64,000 nt of DNA from Akkermansia muciniphila (GCA_947624785.1 CANQLV010000014.1:1-64000); one strand, 5' to 3'; shown: positions 42,618-53,684, numbered from the stretch's first letter. Translations and numbers: made by a program. The notes: generated from the letters alone by a model not told the origin.

Positions 42618-44459
42618 CTAGTCCATGACCGGGTCCAGTTCAACACGCAAGTTTTTCAGGATGTATTCCTGCCTTTCCCTCGTGTTTTTGCCCATGTAGA
42701 AGGACAGCAGCTCCTTCACCTTGTGGGAGTCTTCCAGGCGAACGCGGTCCAGGCGCATTCCTTCCCCGATGAAGGCCTTGAATTCCTGGGGGGAGATTTC
42801 GCCCAGGCCCTTGAACCGGGTTATTTCCGGGTTTTTGCCCAGCAGGGCGATGGCCGCTTCCCGCTCCGCGTCCGAGTAGCAGTAGATGGTCTGCTGCTTG
42901 TTGCGCACGCGGAAAAGGGGAGTCTGGAGGATGAAGAGGTGGCCCTCCCGGATCAGCTCCGGGAAGAACTGGATGAAGAAGGTCATCAGCAGGATGCGGA
43001 TGTGCATGCCGTCGTCGTCAGCGTCCGTGGCGATGACTACCTTGTCGTAGCGCAGGTCTTCCAGCCCGTTTTCAATGTTCAGGGCGTGCTGGAGGAAGTT
43101 GAATTCCTCGTTTTCATAGACGACCTTGCGGCTCATGCCGAAGGAGTTCAGCGGCTTGCCGCGCAGGGAGAAGACCGCCTGGATTTCCGCATCCCGCGCC
43201 GTGGTGATGGAGCCGGAGGCGGAGATGCCTTCCGTGATGAAGAGGGTGGTTTCCCCGGCGCGGGAGTGCTTGGAGTTGTAGTGCACCCGGCAGTCCCGGA
43301 GGTTCTTGTTGTGGATTTTGGCCTTGCGGGCGTTTTCCTTCGCCAGCTTCTGGATGCCGGAGAGTTCCTTGCGGTCCCGCTCGGAGTCCTTGATCTTGGC
43401 TTCCAGGGCTTTGGCCGTCTCCGGGTTTTTGTGCAGGTAGTTGTCCAGCTCCCTGGCGATGAAGTTGCCTACGAAGGTGCGGATGGTTTCCCCCTCCGGG
43501 CTGATGGTGTTGGATCCCAGCTTGGTCTTGGTCTGGGATTCAAAGACGGGTTCCTTCACCTTGATGGAGATGGCGGCCACGAGTGAGGAACGGATGTCCC
43601 CGGCCTCATAGTTTTTCTTGAAAAAGTCCCTCAGGGTTTTGACGATGGCTTCCCGGAAGGCCGCCTGGTGGGTGCCCCCCTGCGTGGTGTGCTGCCCGTT
43701 GACGAAGGAGTAGTGCTCCTCCCCGTACTGGCCGCCATGGGTGAAGGCCACCTCGATATCGTGCCCTTCCAGATGGATGATGGGGTAAAGAGGCTCCTCG
43801 CTCATGGCTTCCGTGAGCAGGTCCAGCAGCCCGTTTTTGGAGACGTAGCGGCGTCCGTTGAAATGCAGGGCCAGCCCCTTGTTGAGGTAGGAGTAGTACC
43901 GGCACATTTTTTCAATGTATTCCGGACGGAACTGCGTGTTTACGGGGAAAATGTCCGGGTCTGCGTGGAACGCCGTGCGGGTGCCGTTGGGCTCCTCCGT
44001 GGCGCCGTCCTTCCGTCCCTTGGGGAGTTCCTTCCCGCGGCAGAACTGGTAGGAGCGCGTTTCCCCGTCGCGGTAGGCCTGGATTTCAAAAAAGTCGGAA
44101 AGGGCGTTGACCGCCTTGATGCCTACGCCGTTGAGGCCCACGGATTTTTTGAAGGCGTCGCTGTCGTACTTGGCTCCGGTGTTGATTTTCGCGGCGCAGT
44201 CCAGCAGTTTGCCCAGCGGAATGCCGCGCCCGAAGTCGCGCACTTCGCACAGGCCGTCCGGAGTCACGTCAATGGTGATCTTTTTGCCGAAGCCCATGAC
44301 GAATTCGTCAATCGAGTTGTCGATGACTTCCTTCAGCAGCACGTAAATGCCGTCATCCGGAGAGGTTCCGTCGCCCAGTTTGCCGATGTACATTCCCGGA
44401 CGCATGCGGATGTGCTCCCTCCAGTCCAGGGTTTTAATGCTGTTTTCGTCGTAGGCCAT
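42618..44459 (-). CDS. parE: Type IIA topoisomerase subunit B (ParE-like)
   Basis: [32 protein letters not shown] and [21 protein letters not shown]. Confidence 0.9.
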   Translation of the reverse strand: MAYDENSIKTLDWREHIRMRPGMYIGKLGDGTSPDDGIYVLLKEVIDNSIDEFVMGFGKKITIDVTPDGLCEVRDFGRGIPLGKLLDCAAKINTGAKYDSDAFKKSVGLNGVGIKAVNALSDFFEIQAYRDGETRSYQFCRGKELPKGRKDGATEEPNGTRTAFHADPDIFPVNTQFRPEYIEKMCRYYSYLNKGLALHFNGRRYVSKNGLLDLLTEAMSEEPLYPIIHLEGHDIEVAFTHGGQYGEEHYSFVNGQHTTQGGTHQAAFREAIVKTLRDFFKKNYEAGDIRSSLVAAISIKVKEPVFESQTKTKLGSNTISPEGETIRTFVGNFIARELDNYLHKNPETAKALEAKIKDSERDRKELSGIQKLAKENARKAKIHNKNLRDCRVHYNSKHSRAGETTLFITEGISASGSITTARDAEIQAVFSLRGKPLNSFGMSRKVVYENEEFNFLQHALNIENGLEDLRYDKVVIATDADDDGMHIRILLMTFFIQFFPELIREGHLFILQTPLFRVRNKQQTIYCYSDAEREAAIALLGKNPEITRFKGLGEISPQEFKAFIGEGMRLDRVRLEDSHKVKELLSFYMGKNTRERQEYILKNLRVELDPVMD

Positions 44460-44584
44460 GTGCAGCGGGGTCGCGCCTATTATAGCGGAGCTCCCGGAAT
44501 TTGCGAAGAAAAAATGCGTGCCCGTCCATTTGCGCCCAATGGGGGCTTGACCCGGAGGCCGTCCCTTGGTGGAATCCATGGCGT

Positions 44585-45421
44585 ATGATCAGTTGTAAGG
44601 CTCCGTGCAAGGTGAACGTTTCCCTCCGCGTTCTGGGAAAGAGGGCGGACGGTTTCCATGAAGTGGATACCGTGATGGTTCCCCTGGAATTGTGCGACGT
44701 GCTGGAGTTTTCCCCGGCGAACGGCCTGGAAATGAGCTGTGACGCCCCGGGCGTTCCACTGGATGAAAGCAACCTGGTCATGAAGGCGGGGCGGCTGATG
44801 GAGCGGGAGCTGGGACGGCCCGTGCCGTGGCATGTCCGCCTGGTCAAGAACGTGCCCCACGGCGCGGGGCTGGGCGGCGGCAGCAGCGACGCCGCGTGCG
44901 TGCTGTCCGCCCTGAATGAGCTGGAACGCGGCGGCCTGTCCCGGAGGCGTCTGGCGGAGCTGGCCGGGGAGATCGGTTCCGACGTGGGATTTTTCATTTA
45001 TGGAATGGCGTGCCGCTGCACCGGACGCGGGGAAAAGGTGGAGCCCCTGCCGGAATGGAGGGAATGGCGCCCCCGGATCGTTCTGCTGAAGCCGTCGTTC
45101 GGCGTTTCCACGCCGGACGCCTACCGCCGCTGGGAGGGTTCACGGGAATTGCCGGGCATTCCGTACGGGGAGCAGCGGGTGGACGGCCATGTGCTGGTCA
45201 ACGACCTGGAAAGGCCCGTGTTTGAGAAGCATTTGTTCCTGGCGGAGATGAAGCGCTGGCTGCTGGAAAGGCCCGGCGTGCGCGGCGCCATGATGTCCGG
45301 CTCCGGCTCCACCATGTTCGCCGTGGCGGAGGATGAAGAAGCGGCCCGCACGCTGATGGAGGACGCCGCGCGGGAACTGGACCCCACGCTGTGGATGTGG
45401 TCAGGCCTTGTGGCTCAGTAG
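44585..45421 (+). CDS. ispE: 4-diphosphocytidyl-2-C-methyl-D-erythritol kinase
   Basis: [48 protein letters not shown]. Confidence 0.95.
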   Translation: MISCKAPCKVNVSLRVLGKRADGFHEVDTVMVPLELCDVLEFSPANGLEMSCDAPGVPLDESNLVMKAGRLMERELGRPVPWHVRLVKNVPHGAGLGGGSSDAACVLSALNELERGGLSRRRLAELAGEIGSDVGFFIYGMACRCTGRGEKVEPLPEWREWRPRIVLLKPSFGVSTPDAYRRWEGSRELPGIPYGEQRVDGHVLVNDLERPVFEKHLFLAEMKRWLLERPGVRGAMMSGSGSTMFAVAEDEEAARTLMEDAARELDPTLWMWSGLVAQ

Positions 45422-45496
45422 GGCGCCAGGTAAAAACATGGTTGTGCAGGAGGCCTTGCCTTGACGGCGGGGGATGCATGCCGTTACACTCCGTCC

Positions 45497-46063
45497 ATGA
45501 TGAAGAGTTTGTTTGCAGGTGTGATGGCGGCGGCTGCGTGCGCCGTCCAGGCCGGTGAATACGGAGACAGCGCCGTCCAGGCCGCCCGGGAGCTTTCCGG
45601 AGCGGTGAAAACGGGCGACATGATGTGGATGATTGAGAAGATGTACGCTCCCATGAAGAAGCAGCTTGTGTCTTCCTTCCCGGGAGGGGAGGCCGCCTTC
45701 ATGAAGACCATGAGGGAAAAGATGCAGGGAGCCGCCGCCGTGATGAAAGAGCGCGGCATGGTGGTGGAGACGTATGAAATAGGCCAGCCCACGGCGGAAC
45801 ATCTGGTGAAGGGCGGTGATGAAGTGCTGGTGGTGCTCCCCACGCGGATGGTCATTTCCATGAAGCGCCCGGACGGGATGCCCGTGAAGATGGAGAATAC
45901 CGGCGTCCTGGTGCTGGTGAAGGATTTGAAGGACAAGGGGCCCTGGACGTTCATCGACGCTTCCAGGATGAATGCGAACGGCCTGCGTTCCATGTTCTAC
46001 GATCTGCCTGAAAAGGTGAACCTGCCGCCGGTTTCCTCCCGCCAGCTTCCCGTGGGCCAGTAG
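45497..46063 (+). CDS. Secreted hypothetical protein
   Basis: Signal peptide MMKSLFAGVMAAAACAVQA; no recognised domain. Confidence 0.75.
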   Translation: MMKSLFAGVMAAAACAVQAGEYGDSAVQAARELSGAVKTGDMMWMIEKMYAPMKKQLVSSFPGGEAAFMKTMREKMQGAAAVMKERGMVVETYEIGQPTAEHLVKGGDEVLVVLPTRMVISMKRPDGMPVKMENTGVLVLVKDLKDKGPWTFIDASRMNANGLRSMFYDLPEKVNLPPVSSRQLPVGQ

Positions 46064-46078
46064 GGCGCGCGTTCCCGT

Positions 46079-48064
46079 ATGAATGGCGCCGGGGCAGATG
46101 AGGTGGAAGGCGTTAGCGCCTTTGAGGCTTATGTCCACCGGGCATTTGCCCCGGACGGGTTGTTCTCCCGCGCCAGGGATTTTGAATACCGGGCGGAGCA
46201 GCAGAGCATGGCCCTGGCCGTGGCGAGGGCGCTCCAGGTGGACGCCCCGCTGCTGGTGGAGGCCGGAACGGGCGTAGGCAAGTCCCTGGGCTATCTGCTG
46301 CCGGCCGTGAAGTTTGCGCTGGATTTTGACCGGAAAGCGGTCATTTCCACGCATACCATCAATTTGCAGGAGCAGTTGTTCAACAAGGACATTCCGCTGT
46401 TGCGCGCCGCCCTGGGGATTGATTTTTCCGCCGCCCTGCTGAAAGGCAGGCAGAATTACCTGTGCCATACCCGCCTGCGGCGCGCGCTGGCCCAGATGGA
46501 CTCCCTGTTTACGCAGGGGGAAGCCGCGGAGCTGATGCGGATTCAGGACTGGGCGCTGAGAACGCAGGACGGCACCCTGAGCGACATGGCGTTCCGCCCG
46601 TCTCCCAAGGTATGGGCCATGGTGTGCAGTGAACCGCATGCGTGCAGCATGCGCCATTGCGGCCCTTCGTGCCCGTACCAGGTGGCCCGCAAGAGGGTGC
46701 TGGAGGCCAAGGTGGTGGTGCTGAACCATACCCTGTTTTTCGGCTTGATGGCCCAGGCGGAGGATTCCGAGGAGGCCGGGTTCGTTTTTCCCGGTGATTT
46801 TGTGGTTCTGGACGAGGCCCACATGATTGAGAACATCGCCGCCCGGCAGTTGGGCGTGCAGCTCTCGGAACCGCATCTCAACTACGAACTGCTGCGGATG
46901 TTCAATCCGCGCACGCACAAGGGCCTGCTGAAACCGCTGAACAATCCGGCCCTGTTCCAGCGGGTGCAGGACGTGATTGACGCTTCCGGCCTGTTTTTCC
47001 AGAACGCGCGGGATGACCTGGGGTTTGCGGGCTCCGGCAAGATTGTCCGCATTCTCCAGCCGGAATGGTCCCAGGACATTCTTTCCCTGCCTCTGGCGGA
47101 GCTGATCGGGGAATTGAAAAGGGAAGGCGCGAAGCAGGAGGAAAACGTGGCCGTGAAGGATGAACTGGCGGACATGGCCGCCCGCATGGAGGAGGCGCAG
47201 GCTTCCCTGAAGGTGCTGATGGACATGACGGAGGAGGGGCACGTGTACTGGGCGGAGCGGTCCGGCCCGGAGGGAAGGAACATGAGCGTGTGCTCCGCCC
47301 CCGTGGAGGTGGGTGATATCCTGAGGGAGCGCCTGTTTTCCGCCGGGCGTTCCGCCATCCTGACCTCCGCCACGCTGGGAACGGGGGATGCGGACATGAG
47401 CTACTTTGCGGGGCGCGTGGGCGCGGAAAGCGTCCGGAAGCTCCAGATAGGGAGTCCGTTCAATTACCGGGAGCAGATGAGGCTGATCGTGGCCCGCTCC
47501 ATGCCGGAGCCGGACCAGCCGGAATATGCGGAAGTGCTGCCGGAGTGGGTTAAAAGGTATCTGGCGGAGTCCCGCGGCAGGGCCTTCGTGCTGTTCACCA
47601 GCTACAGGCTGATGGTGCAGGTGGCGGAAAAGGTGCGCCCGTTCTGCGAGGAGCAGGGCTGGACCTTGTACGTGCAGGGGCAGGACATGCAGCGGCACGC
47701 CATGCTGGAGGCGTTCCGGAAGGATGTGAACAGCGTGCTCTTCGGCACGGACAGTTTCTGGACCGGGGTGGACGTGCCCGGGAAAGCCCTTTCCAACGTG
47801 ATTGTGACGCGCCTGCCGTTTGAGGTGCCGGACCATCCGCTGGTGGAGTCCCGCTTTGAGAGCATCAGGGCGCGCGGGGGGAACCCGTTTTACGAGTATT
47901 CCGTGCCTGTAGCCATTCTGAAGCTGCGGCAGGGGGTGGGGCGGCTGATCCGCACGAAAAGCGATTCCGGCATGGTGGTGATTCTGGACCCGCGCGTAGC
48001 CACCAAGAGGTACGGGGCGCGGTTCATCAAGTCCCTGCCGGATGCCCGGCTGGAGTTCGTGTAA
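46079..48064 (+). CDS. ATP-dependent helicase, DinG/YoaA (XPD-like) family
   Basis: EAGTGVGKSLGYLLPA Walker A, DEAH box, four-Cys Fe-S region (C-H-C-S-M-R-H-C-G-P-S-C), RQGVGRLIRTKSDSG motif VI. Confidence 0.93.
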   Translation: MNGAGADEVEGVSAFEAYVHRAFAPDGLFSRARDFEYRAEQQSMALAVARALQVDAPLLVEAGTGVGKSLGYLLPAVKFALDFDRKAVISTHTINLQEQLFNKDIPLLRAALGIDFSAALLKGRQNYLCHTRLRRALAQMDSLFTQGEAAELMRIQDWALRTQDGTLSDMAFRPSPKVWAMVCSEPHACSMRHCGPSCPYQVARKRVLEAKVVVLNHTLFFGLMAQAEDSEEAGFVFPGDFVVLDEAHMIENIAARQLGVQLSEPHLNYELLRMFNPRTHKGLLKPLNNPALFQRVQDVIDASGLFFQNARDDLGFAGSGKIVRILQPEWSQDILSLPLAELIGELKREGAKQEENVAVKDELADMAARMEEAQASLKVLMDMTEEGHVYWAERSGPEGRNMSVCSAPVEVGDILRERLFSAGRSAILTSATLGTGDADMSYFAGRVGAESVRKLQIGSPFNYREQMRLIVARSMPEPDQPEYAEVLPEWVKRYLAESRGRAFVLFTSYRLMVQVAEKVRPFCEEQGWTLYVQGQDMQRHAMLEAFRKDVNSVLFGTDSFWTGVDVPGKALSNVIVTRLPFEVPDHPLVESRFESIRARGGNPFYEYSVPVAILKLRQGVGRLIRTKSDSGMVVILDPRVATKRYGARFIKSLPDARLEFV

Positions 48065-48078
48065 GGAGTTTTCCCTCC

Positions 48079-48849
48079 TTAAAGCTGGCCGGAGTTTTCC
48101 CGCTCCCTGCCGTGCTGCATCAGGCGGTAGCTGAGGGGTTGTTCCAGGCGCGCTTCTTCCAGCAAAGCGCAGTCGGAGAAGATGTCCGGAACGGGCGCGT
48201 CCGCCAGAATGGAGCCGTCTTTCATCACAATGCAGCGGGTGCACAGGTCCATGACCATGTCCAGGTCATGGGTGGCGATGATCTTGGTATGGGAGAATTG
48301 GCGCAGGAGGCTGATGAGGGTGCGGCGGGAGGCCGGGTCCAGGTTCGCGCTGGGTTCGTCCAGAACCAGGATGTCCGGGCTCATGGAGAGGACGGTGGCG
48401 ATGGAGACGGCGCGTTTTTCCCCGCCGGAAAGGTGATGGGTCATTTTGTCCGCCAGCGCTTCCGCATGAACGTCCCGCAGGGCTTGTTCCACGCGGCGGC
48501 TGATTTCCTCCGGGGGAAGGCCCATGTTGAGGGGGCCGAACGCCACGTCCTCCCGGACCGTGGGCATGAAAAGCTGGTCGTCCGCCTGCTGGAAGACCAT
48601 GCCCACGCTTTCCCGGATGCGCGCGACGGTCTTGGGCGTGACGGGGATGTCCCCCACCCGCACCTGGCCGGAGGACGGCGCCAGCAGGCCGTTGAGGTGG
48701 AGCAGCAGGGTGGATTTTCCCGCTCCGTTTCCGCCCACGACGGCGACGGATTCCCCGTGGGTGATGCGCAGGGAGACGTGGTCCAGCGCCGGAGGGGAGT
48801 CCGGGTAGCTGAAGCACAGGTCAATGGTCTCTACAAGGTGGTGGCTCAT
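48079..48849 (-). CDS. Energy-coupling factor ABC transporter ATPase (CbiO/NikO-like)
   Basis: GGNGAGKSTLLLHLNG, LSGGEKRAVSIATVLSM, ILVLDEPSANLD; ATGA overlap with the upstream gene. Confidence 0.93.
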   Translation of the reverse strand: MSHHLVETIDLCFSYPDSPPALDHVSLRITHGESVAVVGGNGAGKSTLLLHLNGLLAPSSGQVRVGDIPVTPKTVARIRESVGMVFQQADDQLFMPTVREDVAFGPLNMGLPPEEISRRVEQALRDVHAEALADKMTHHLSGGEKRAVSIATVLSMSPDILVLDEPSANLDPASRRTLISLLRQFSHTKIIATHDLDMVMDLCTRCIVMKDGSILADAPVPDIFSDCALLEEARLEQPLSYRLMQHGRERENSGQL

Positions 48850-49658
48850 GGGATGAGGCTGCGGGCGCACTGGCCCGCCAGCATGGTGACGTTGAAGCAG
48901 CGGAACAGGATGACGAGGGCGCAGAAAAGAAGGCCGCCCGCCACGCCGCGCCCGGTGATGACGCCGGGGGCGCTGACGAATTCCGGGTCTTCCCCTCCCC
49001 GGCACAGGACGGCCTGGTAAATGCGTTCCGCGCGCCCGAAGGTGCGCAGCAGGAGCTGTCCGGTCATGGCCCCCCAGGTGGAAAGGGGGACGGAACCGGA
49101 GCCTCCCCGCCGGGAGCGGAAGGCCATCAGCATATTCTGGAATTCATCCATCAGGATGAAGGCGTACCGGTACAGGAAGGCCAGCAGCGTGACCAGGATG
49201 CGCGGCGCGCCGAGCTGCCTCAAGCCCCGGCAGAGCGGAGCGAAGCCCGTGGAGGCCAGCAGCGTGAAGGCTCCCAGGATGGTGAGCATGCACCGCAGGA
49301 TGATGGAGATGAAGGAGATCATGCCCTGCGTGACGGGAATGCCGAGCCATTCTCCCGCCGGCGTCCTGTCCACCAGAGGGTTGAAGATGCCGATCATGAC
49401 GGCGACGGGCAGCAGCCACAGGGTGCGCTTCAGCAGATAGCCCAGGGGGAGCCCCGCCATGCGGATGACGCAGACCGGGAACAGGAAGAAGGGCAGCAGC
49501 CCCGTGATTTCCTGCGGCGGCCAGGAGAGCACGCAGATTTGAAAGACGAGGAAGGCGCCGATTTTAATGCGGGCGTCCAGACGGTGAAAGCCGGTGTTTC
49601 CGCAGGAAAACCGGTCCATCTGGCGGAATTGCCGCGCGGCGTCCGTGAACAGGGGCAT
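48846..49658 (-). CDS. ECF transporter transmembrane protein (CbiQ/EcfT-like)
   Basis: DARIKIGAFLVFQ, multiple TM, MLMAFRSRRGGSG coupling motif, gene context. Confidence 0.9.
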   Translation of the reverse strand: MPLFTDAARQFRQMDRFSCGNTGFHRLDARIKIGAFLVFQICVLSWPPQEITGLLPFFLFPVCVIRMAGLPLGYLLKRTLWLLPVAVMIGIFNPLVDRTPAGEWLGIPVTQGMISFISIILRCMLTILGAFTLLASTGFAPLCRGLRQLGAPRILVTLLAFLYRYAFILMDEFQNMLMAFRSRRGGSGSVPLSTWGAMTGQLLLRTFGRAERIYQAVLCRGGEDPEFVSAPGVITGRGVAGGLLFCALVILFRCFNVTMLAGQCARSLIP

Positions 49659-49666
49659 GGGAGGGG

Positions 49667-50713
49667 TCAGCGGGGGCAGTGGCTGTGCGGTTTTCTGCCG
49701 AACAGGAAGCCGGCCGCAAAGACCAGAGCGGCGATGATGACGCTCCCCAGCACGCCGGCCAGGCTGGTTTCAGGATTGACGATGGAGGAGGCGCCCTCCG
49801 TCTCTCCGGAGGAGGCTGTATTCTCCGCGGCGGGGAGGGCGTAGTCCGGCATGATGGCGGTGGACGCCTGCACGGATTCCAGGCTGCGGTGAAGGGAGGA
49901 AGGCTCCGCCAGGCTGGTTTCTTCCGAGCCGGTGACGCCGGCTACGGACCATTCCAGACCGTCAGGGTAGGCAGAGGCGAACCAGGAGAGGGCGGCTCCA
50001 CAAAGGATGGCCGCCACGGCGAAGATGCCCAGAACGGTGAAGGAAGCTTTTTTGACAGGGCCTGTTTCCAGATCTGCCGGGCGCAGCAGGGAAGGCTGGG
50101 CCTTGCTGATGAAGATGACGATGGCGGCTGTGGCGAGCCCTTCCACAACGCCGATGGCCAGGTGAATGGGCAGCATCAGTTCCACGAATTGGGCAAAGGG
50201 CAGCGCGGAAATGCCGGAGGCCGTCGTTTCCATGACAACGGAGAAGGCCCCGAGCTGGAGCCCGATGACGGCGGCGACGATACTGGCGAGCGTCATGCGT
50301 CCCGTTCCGGGGTTCTTCCCGGCCAGAGGCTTGTAAATGAAGGGGTAGGCCACCAGGCAGGAGAAGAAGCCCATGTTGAAGATGTTGCAGCCCAGGGCCA
50401 GGAGTCCGCCATCCGCAAAAAAGAGGGCCTGGACCGCCAGAATGGCCGCCATGACCAGAAAGCCCGCATAGGGACCCAGCAGGATCGCCAGGATGAGGCC
50501 TCCCCCCAGATGGCCGCTGGAGCCAGTGCCCGGAATGGTAAAGTTCAGCATCTGGCAGGCGAAGATGAAGGCTCCCAGCACGCCCATGAGCGGGACGAGC
50601 CGCATTTCCTTTTCCTGCCTGACCTTGCGCGCGCAGAGCGCCGTGATCGCGGCGGAAGCCGCCCACATGGTACAGCCTACCGCCGGTGAAATGAAGCCGT
50701 CCGCCATATGCAT
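49667..50713 (-). CDS. Cobalt/nickel ECF substrate-binding protein CbiM/NikM with C-terminal PDGLE (CbiN/NikN-like) domain
   Basis: N-terminal MHMADGFISPAV metal-site motif; C-terminal SAYPDGLEWS. Confidence 0.93.
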   Translation of the reverse strand: MHMADGFISPAVGCTMWAASAAITALCARKVRQEKEMRLVPLMGVLGAFIFACQMLNFTIPGTGSSGHLGGGLILAILLGPYAGFLVMAAILAVQALFFADGGLLALGCNIFNMGFFSCLVAYPFIYKPLAGKNPGTGRMTLASIVAAVIGLQLGAFSVVMETTASGISALPFAQFVELMLPIHLAIGVVEGLATAAIVIFISKAQPSLLRPADLETGPVKKASFTVLGIFAVAAILCGAALSWFASAYPDGLEWSVAGVTGSEETSLAEPSSLHRSLESVQASTAIMPDYALPAAENTASSGETEGASSIVNPETSLAGVLGSVIIAALVFAAGFLFGRKPHSHCPR

Positions 50714-51050
50714 GATGTTTGTGTCTTTCTATTGGATGAAGTGAAGTATTGGTAAAGGCCCGGACCGGGCAGATTGACGCCACTTTAGCACAAACACCGC
50801 AAAGCCGAAGAAGGAAATGCGGCAACGGGGGCAAGTATTTTTCCCGCGCCGCGCGGCCTTGTTCCCTGCGCGGATCCGGTGAGCCTTGTCTCCGGCAATA
50901 GCGCCTTTCCGGGAGAGGGCGCGCCCGTTTTCTCCGTGTGTCTCCGGCGGGAATTTGGCTGTCGCGCCGTGCCGCCCAGCCGTTCCGCGCGGCGGATGTG
51001 GACGGATTGGGCGTGATGCAGACGGGAAAGCGGTTTGCTAGACGGGACCC

Positions 51051-51335
51051 ATGATGAATTTTTCCATAGCTAAGTGCTTGTTTTCCATAGGCGGGTGCAC
51101 GACGATCCTGGGCAATATTTCCGCAGATACGGCTGTTTCTTCCGCCGGGGCCATCGGCGGCCTGGGCGTTCTGACGATTGCCGTGAACTATACGCTGAAC
51201 CTGCTCAAGAAGAAGGATGAGCAGTTGATGGCGAAGGACGCCCGCATTGAAGCCCTGATGGACCGCCTGATTGACAAATGCCCGAATTGCGAGCTGGCGA
51301 AAGCGGCCAACAAGTCCCTGCTGGAGGATGAATAG
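51051..51335 (+). CDS. Small hypothetical membrane protein with C-terminal coiled coil
   Basis: 94-aa ORF, one TM, charged helical tail. Confidence 0.6.
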   Translation: MMNFSIAKCLFSIGGCTTILGNISADTAVSSAGAIGGLGVLTIAVNYTLNLLKKKDEQLMAKDARIEALMDRLIDKCPNCELAKAANKSLLEDE

Positions 51336-51354
51336 CGGAAGGCGCCGGGAATGC

Positions 51355-51720
51355 CTACCTTCCGGGCGCGTCCGGCGTGCGGGTGTAGGCCTCCCGGTTT
51401 CCGTCCGTGTTCAGAATCAGCGTGGTTCTGCTGAGGCTGTCAATGGTGGAGGTAGTGGTGAAAAGGGAGGAGTTCCCGTTGCCCGTGCTTTTCCCCGTCA
51501 GGGTCAGGCGCTTGCCGTCCAGGCTCCAGCCTGTGTAAAGGAGCGTGTGCATGTTGATGGAACTGGCCCTGCCGTCCGGCAGGAGCTGCATTCCCTGCAC
51601 GTGCCCAGGCTGTCCGGGGACGGGCTGGGTCCAGGAGCCGGAAAGGGTAGCGGACGTGGGCTGCATGGAGCAGGAAGCCGCCAGCAGGGAGAGGGCCGGA
51701 AGAAGGAGGAAAAGGCGCAT
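51355..51720 (-). CDS. Lipocalin-like lipoprotein
   Basis: Lipobox LLAASC; beta-rich GSWTQPVPGQPGHVQGMQLLPDGRASSINMHTLLYTGW. Confidence 0.75.
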   Translation of the reverse strand: MRLFLLLPALSLLAASCSMQPTSATLSGSWTQPVPGQPGHVQGMQLLPDGRASSINMHTLLYTGWSLDGKRLTLTGKSTGNGNSSLFTTTSTIDSLSRTTLILNTDGNREAYTRTPDAPGR

Positions 51721-51732
51721 GGCGGCGGGTGG

Positions 51733-52635
51733 CTAGCGCTGTTCCCTGATGACTTCCGTACCGATGCCGTCCGGAGTGAAGATTTCCAGCAGCAGGGTGT
51801 GGGGGAGGCGTCCGTCAATGAAGTGCACCTTGCGCACGCCCGCGTTCAGGGCGTCAATGGCGGAGTGGATTTTGGGAATCATGCCGCCGGAAACGGTGCC
51901 GTCTTCAATGAGGTCCAGGGCTTCCGTGCGCGTAACGGATTTGATGAGGGTGGAGGGGTCCGCGGGGTCCTTCATGATGCCGGGAACGTCGGAAATGTAG
52001 ATAAGCTTGACCGGCTTGAGCTCCCTGGCAAGGGCCGCCGCCGCCAGGTCCGCGTTCACGTTGAGCGGCTTGTGGGTTCCCAGCTCTTTCGCCAGGGGAG
52101 AGACGATGGGGGTGATCTGGAGTTCCAGCGCTTCCGTGATGCGCTCCGTCAGGCAACCGATGACATTGCCCACTTCACCGATGTCCACGGGGTTGCCCTG
52201 TTCGTCCTTTTCCTGGATGCGTTCCCCCACGAAGATTTCCGTGCCGGGAATGCCTACGGCCTTGCCTCCGTAGTCGCGGAACATCTGGACCAGGCCGGGA
52301 TTGATGGTTCCGGAGAGGGTGCGTTCCACGATGGAGATGGCTTCCGGAGTCGTGACGCGCAGGCCGTTGATGAAGCGGGCCTCCAGCCCGGCTTCCGCCA
52401 TGGCCTTGGAGATGGCCTTGCCGCCGCCGTGGACGATCACGGGATTGAAGCCCAGGGCTTCCAGCAGAACGATGTCCCTCATGAGCTTCTTGACCAGGCG
52501 GGCGTCGTCCATGGCGCTGCCGCCGAATTTGATGAGGAATGTCTTGTCCCGGTAGGCCTGGAGGTAGGGGAGGGCGCCGACAATGACGGAGGCCTGTTCA
52601 ATCAGGCGGGTGATTTTGGAGTCCATATCAATCAT
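51733..52635 (-). CDS. argB: Acetylglutamate kinase
   Basis: FLIKFGGSAMDD, PVIVHGGGKAIS, NVNADLAAAALARELKP. Confidence 0.95.
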   Translation of the reverse strand: MIDMDSKITRLIEQASVIVGALPYLQAYRDKTFLIKFGGSAMDDARLVKKLMRDIVLLEALGFNPVIVHGGGKAISKAMAEAGLEARFINGLRVTTPEAISIVERTLSGTINPGLVQMFRDYGGKAVGIPGTEIFVGERIQEKDEQGNPVDIGEVGNVIGCLTERITEALELQITPIVSPLAKELGTHKPLNVNADLAAAALARELKPVKLIYISDVPGIMKDPADPSTLIKSVTRTEALDLIEDGTVSGGMIPKIHSAIDALNAGVRKVHFIDGRLPHTLLLEIFTPDGIGTEVIREQR

Positions 52636-52691
52636 GAAACGGTAGGAGTGGTTGACAAAAAGAGAGGGAGGGATTCCGCGGCAGGGGCCGT

Positions 52692-53684
52692 TCAAAGCAG
52701 GCGCCTGCTCCTGAAATAAACCAGGGGAAGAATGATGGAGACGAGCATGACCACCAGGGAGATGTAATAGCCGTATTCGTTTTCCAGGCCGGGCATGTGG
52801 GAGAAGTTCATCCCGTAAATGCTGGCGATCAGGGTGGGGGGCATGAAGACCACGGCCGCCACGGTGAAGATTTTAACGATTTCGTTCTGCTCGATGTTGA
52901 TGAGGCCCAGAACGGCGTCCAGCATGAAGTTCACGTTGCTGGAAAGAAAGTTGGCGTATTCCGAGAGGGACGTGACGTCGCGGCTCAGGGGGCGGAGCTT
53001 GATGTACAGGGTGGAGTTGGTGTCGTCCAGGGCCTCTTCATTGCTGGCGTACGTGAGCAGGCGCAGAAGGTTGACCAGGCAGTCCCGCTGGCGGGTGAGC
53101 AGGTCCCCCACGCGGCCTAGGTCCTGGAGCGTGAGGCGCAGGGCGCTGGAGACGGGCACGCGCTTGCTGGCCTTGCCTTCCGGCTCGTCCCTGCGGAAAA
53201 TGTTTTTGGAAAGGCGGTCCAGTTCCGCGCCGAAGCGTTCCAGGACGTCCGCCTGGCGGTCCACGATGGTTTCCAGCAGTCCGGTGAAGACCTGGTCCCG
53301 GCTGATCTGCTTCTGGCGCAGGAGCTGGTGGGAGAAGACGCGGAAGGAGTAGGAGTCCGAATGGCGGATGGTGATGATCTTGGCCCCCATGAGGACGAAG
53401 GTGATTTCCGACAGGGAGGGGGATTCCGTATCCACGCGGCTGAGCACCGTGGTGGTCATGAAGCGGGCGCCGTCCTCCGTGTACAGGCGGCTGGTTGCCT
53501 CAATCTCCCTCATCTCGTCATAGGTGGGCATCTCCAGCCCGCAGAGGCGTTCCACGAACTTGATTTCCGCCGGCTCCGGGGTAAGAAGGTCAATCCAGAA
53601 GACGGTGTCCAAGTTCTGTTCAGCCGCATCCACCTGGGTGGTGCGCTCAATGCCTTCCGGGGTTTGACGATAGAGTCGAATCAT
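52692..53684 (-). CDS. corA: CorA family magnesium/cobalt transporter
   Basis: C-terminal IYGMNF signature, two C-terminal TMs; start trimmed to MIRLYRQ. Confidence 0.92.
   Translation of the reverse strand: MIRLYRQTPEGIERTTQVDAAEQNLDTVFWIDLLTPEPAEIKFVERLCGLEMPTYDEMREIEATSRLYTEDGARFMTTTVLSRVDTESPSLSEITFVLMGAKIITIRHSDSYSFRVFSHQLLRQKQISRDQVFTGLLETIVDRQADVLERFGAELDRLSKNIFRRDEPEGKASKRVPVSSALRLTLQDLGRVGDLLTRQRDCLVNLLRLLTYASNEEALDDTNSTLYIKLRPLSRDVTSLSEYANFLSSNVNFMLDAVLGLINIEQNEIVKIFTVAAVVFMPPTLIASIYGMNFSHMPGLENEYGYYISLVVMLVSIILPLVYFRSRRLL

Noticed and set aside
45401-48244. 947-aa minus-strand ORF overlapping the dinG-like helicase
   Set aside because: His/Arg/Gly-rich translation with no domain; the opposite strand encodes a helicase with all motifs.
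50714-51050. Possible cobalamin or NiCo riboswitch upstream of the CbiM-like gene
   Set aside because: No conserved B12-box or paired elements recognised; only a short GCCCGG/CCGGGC palindrome is present. A covariance search would be needed.
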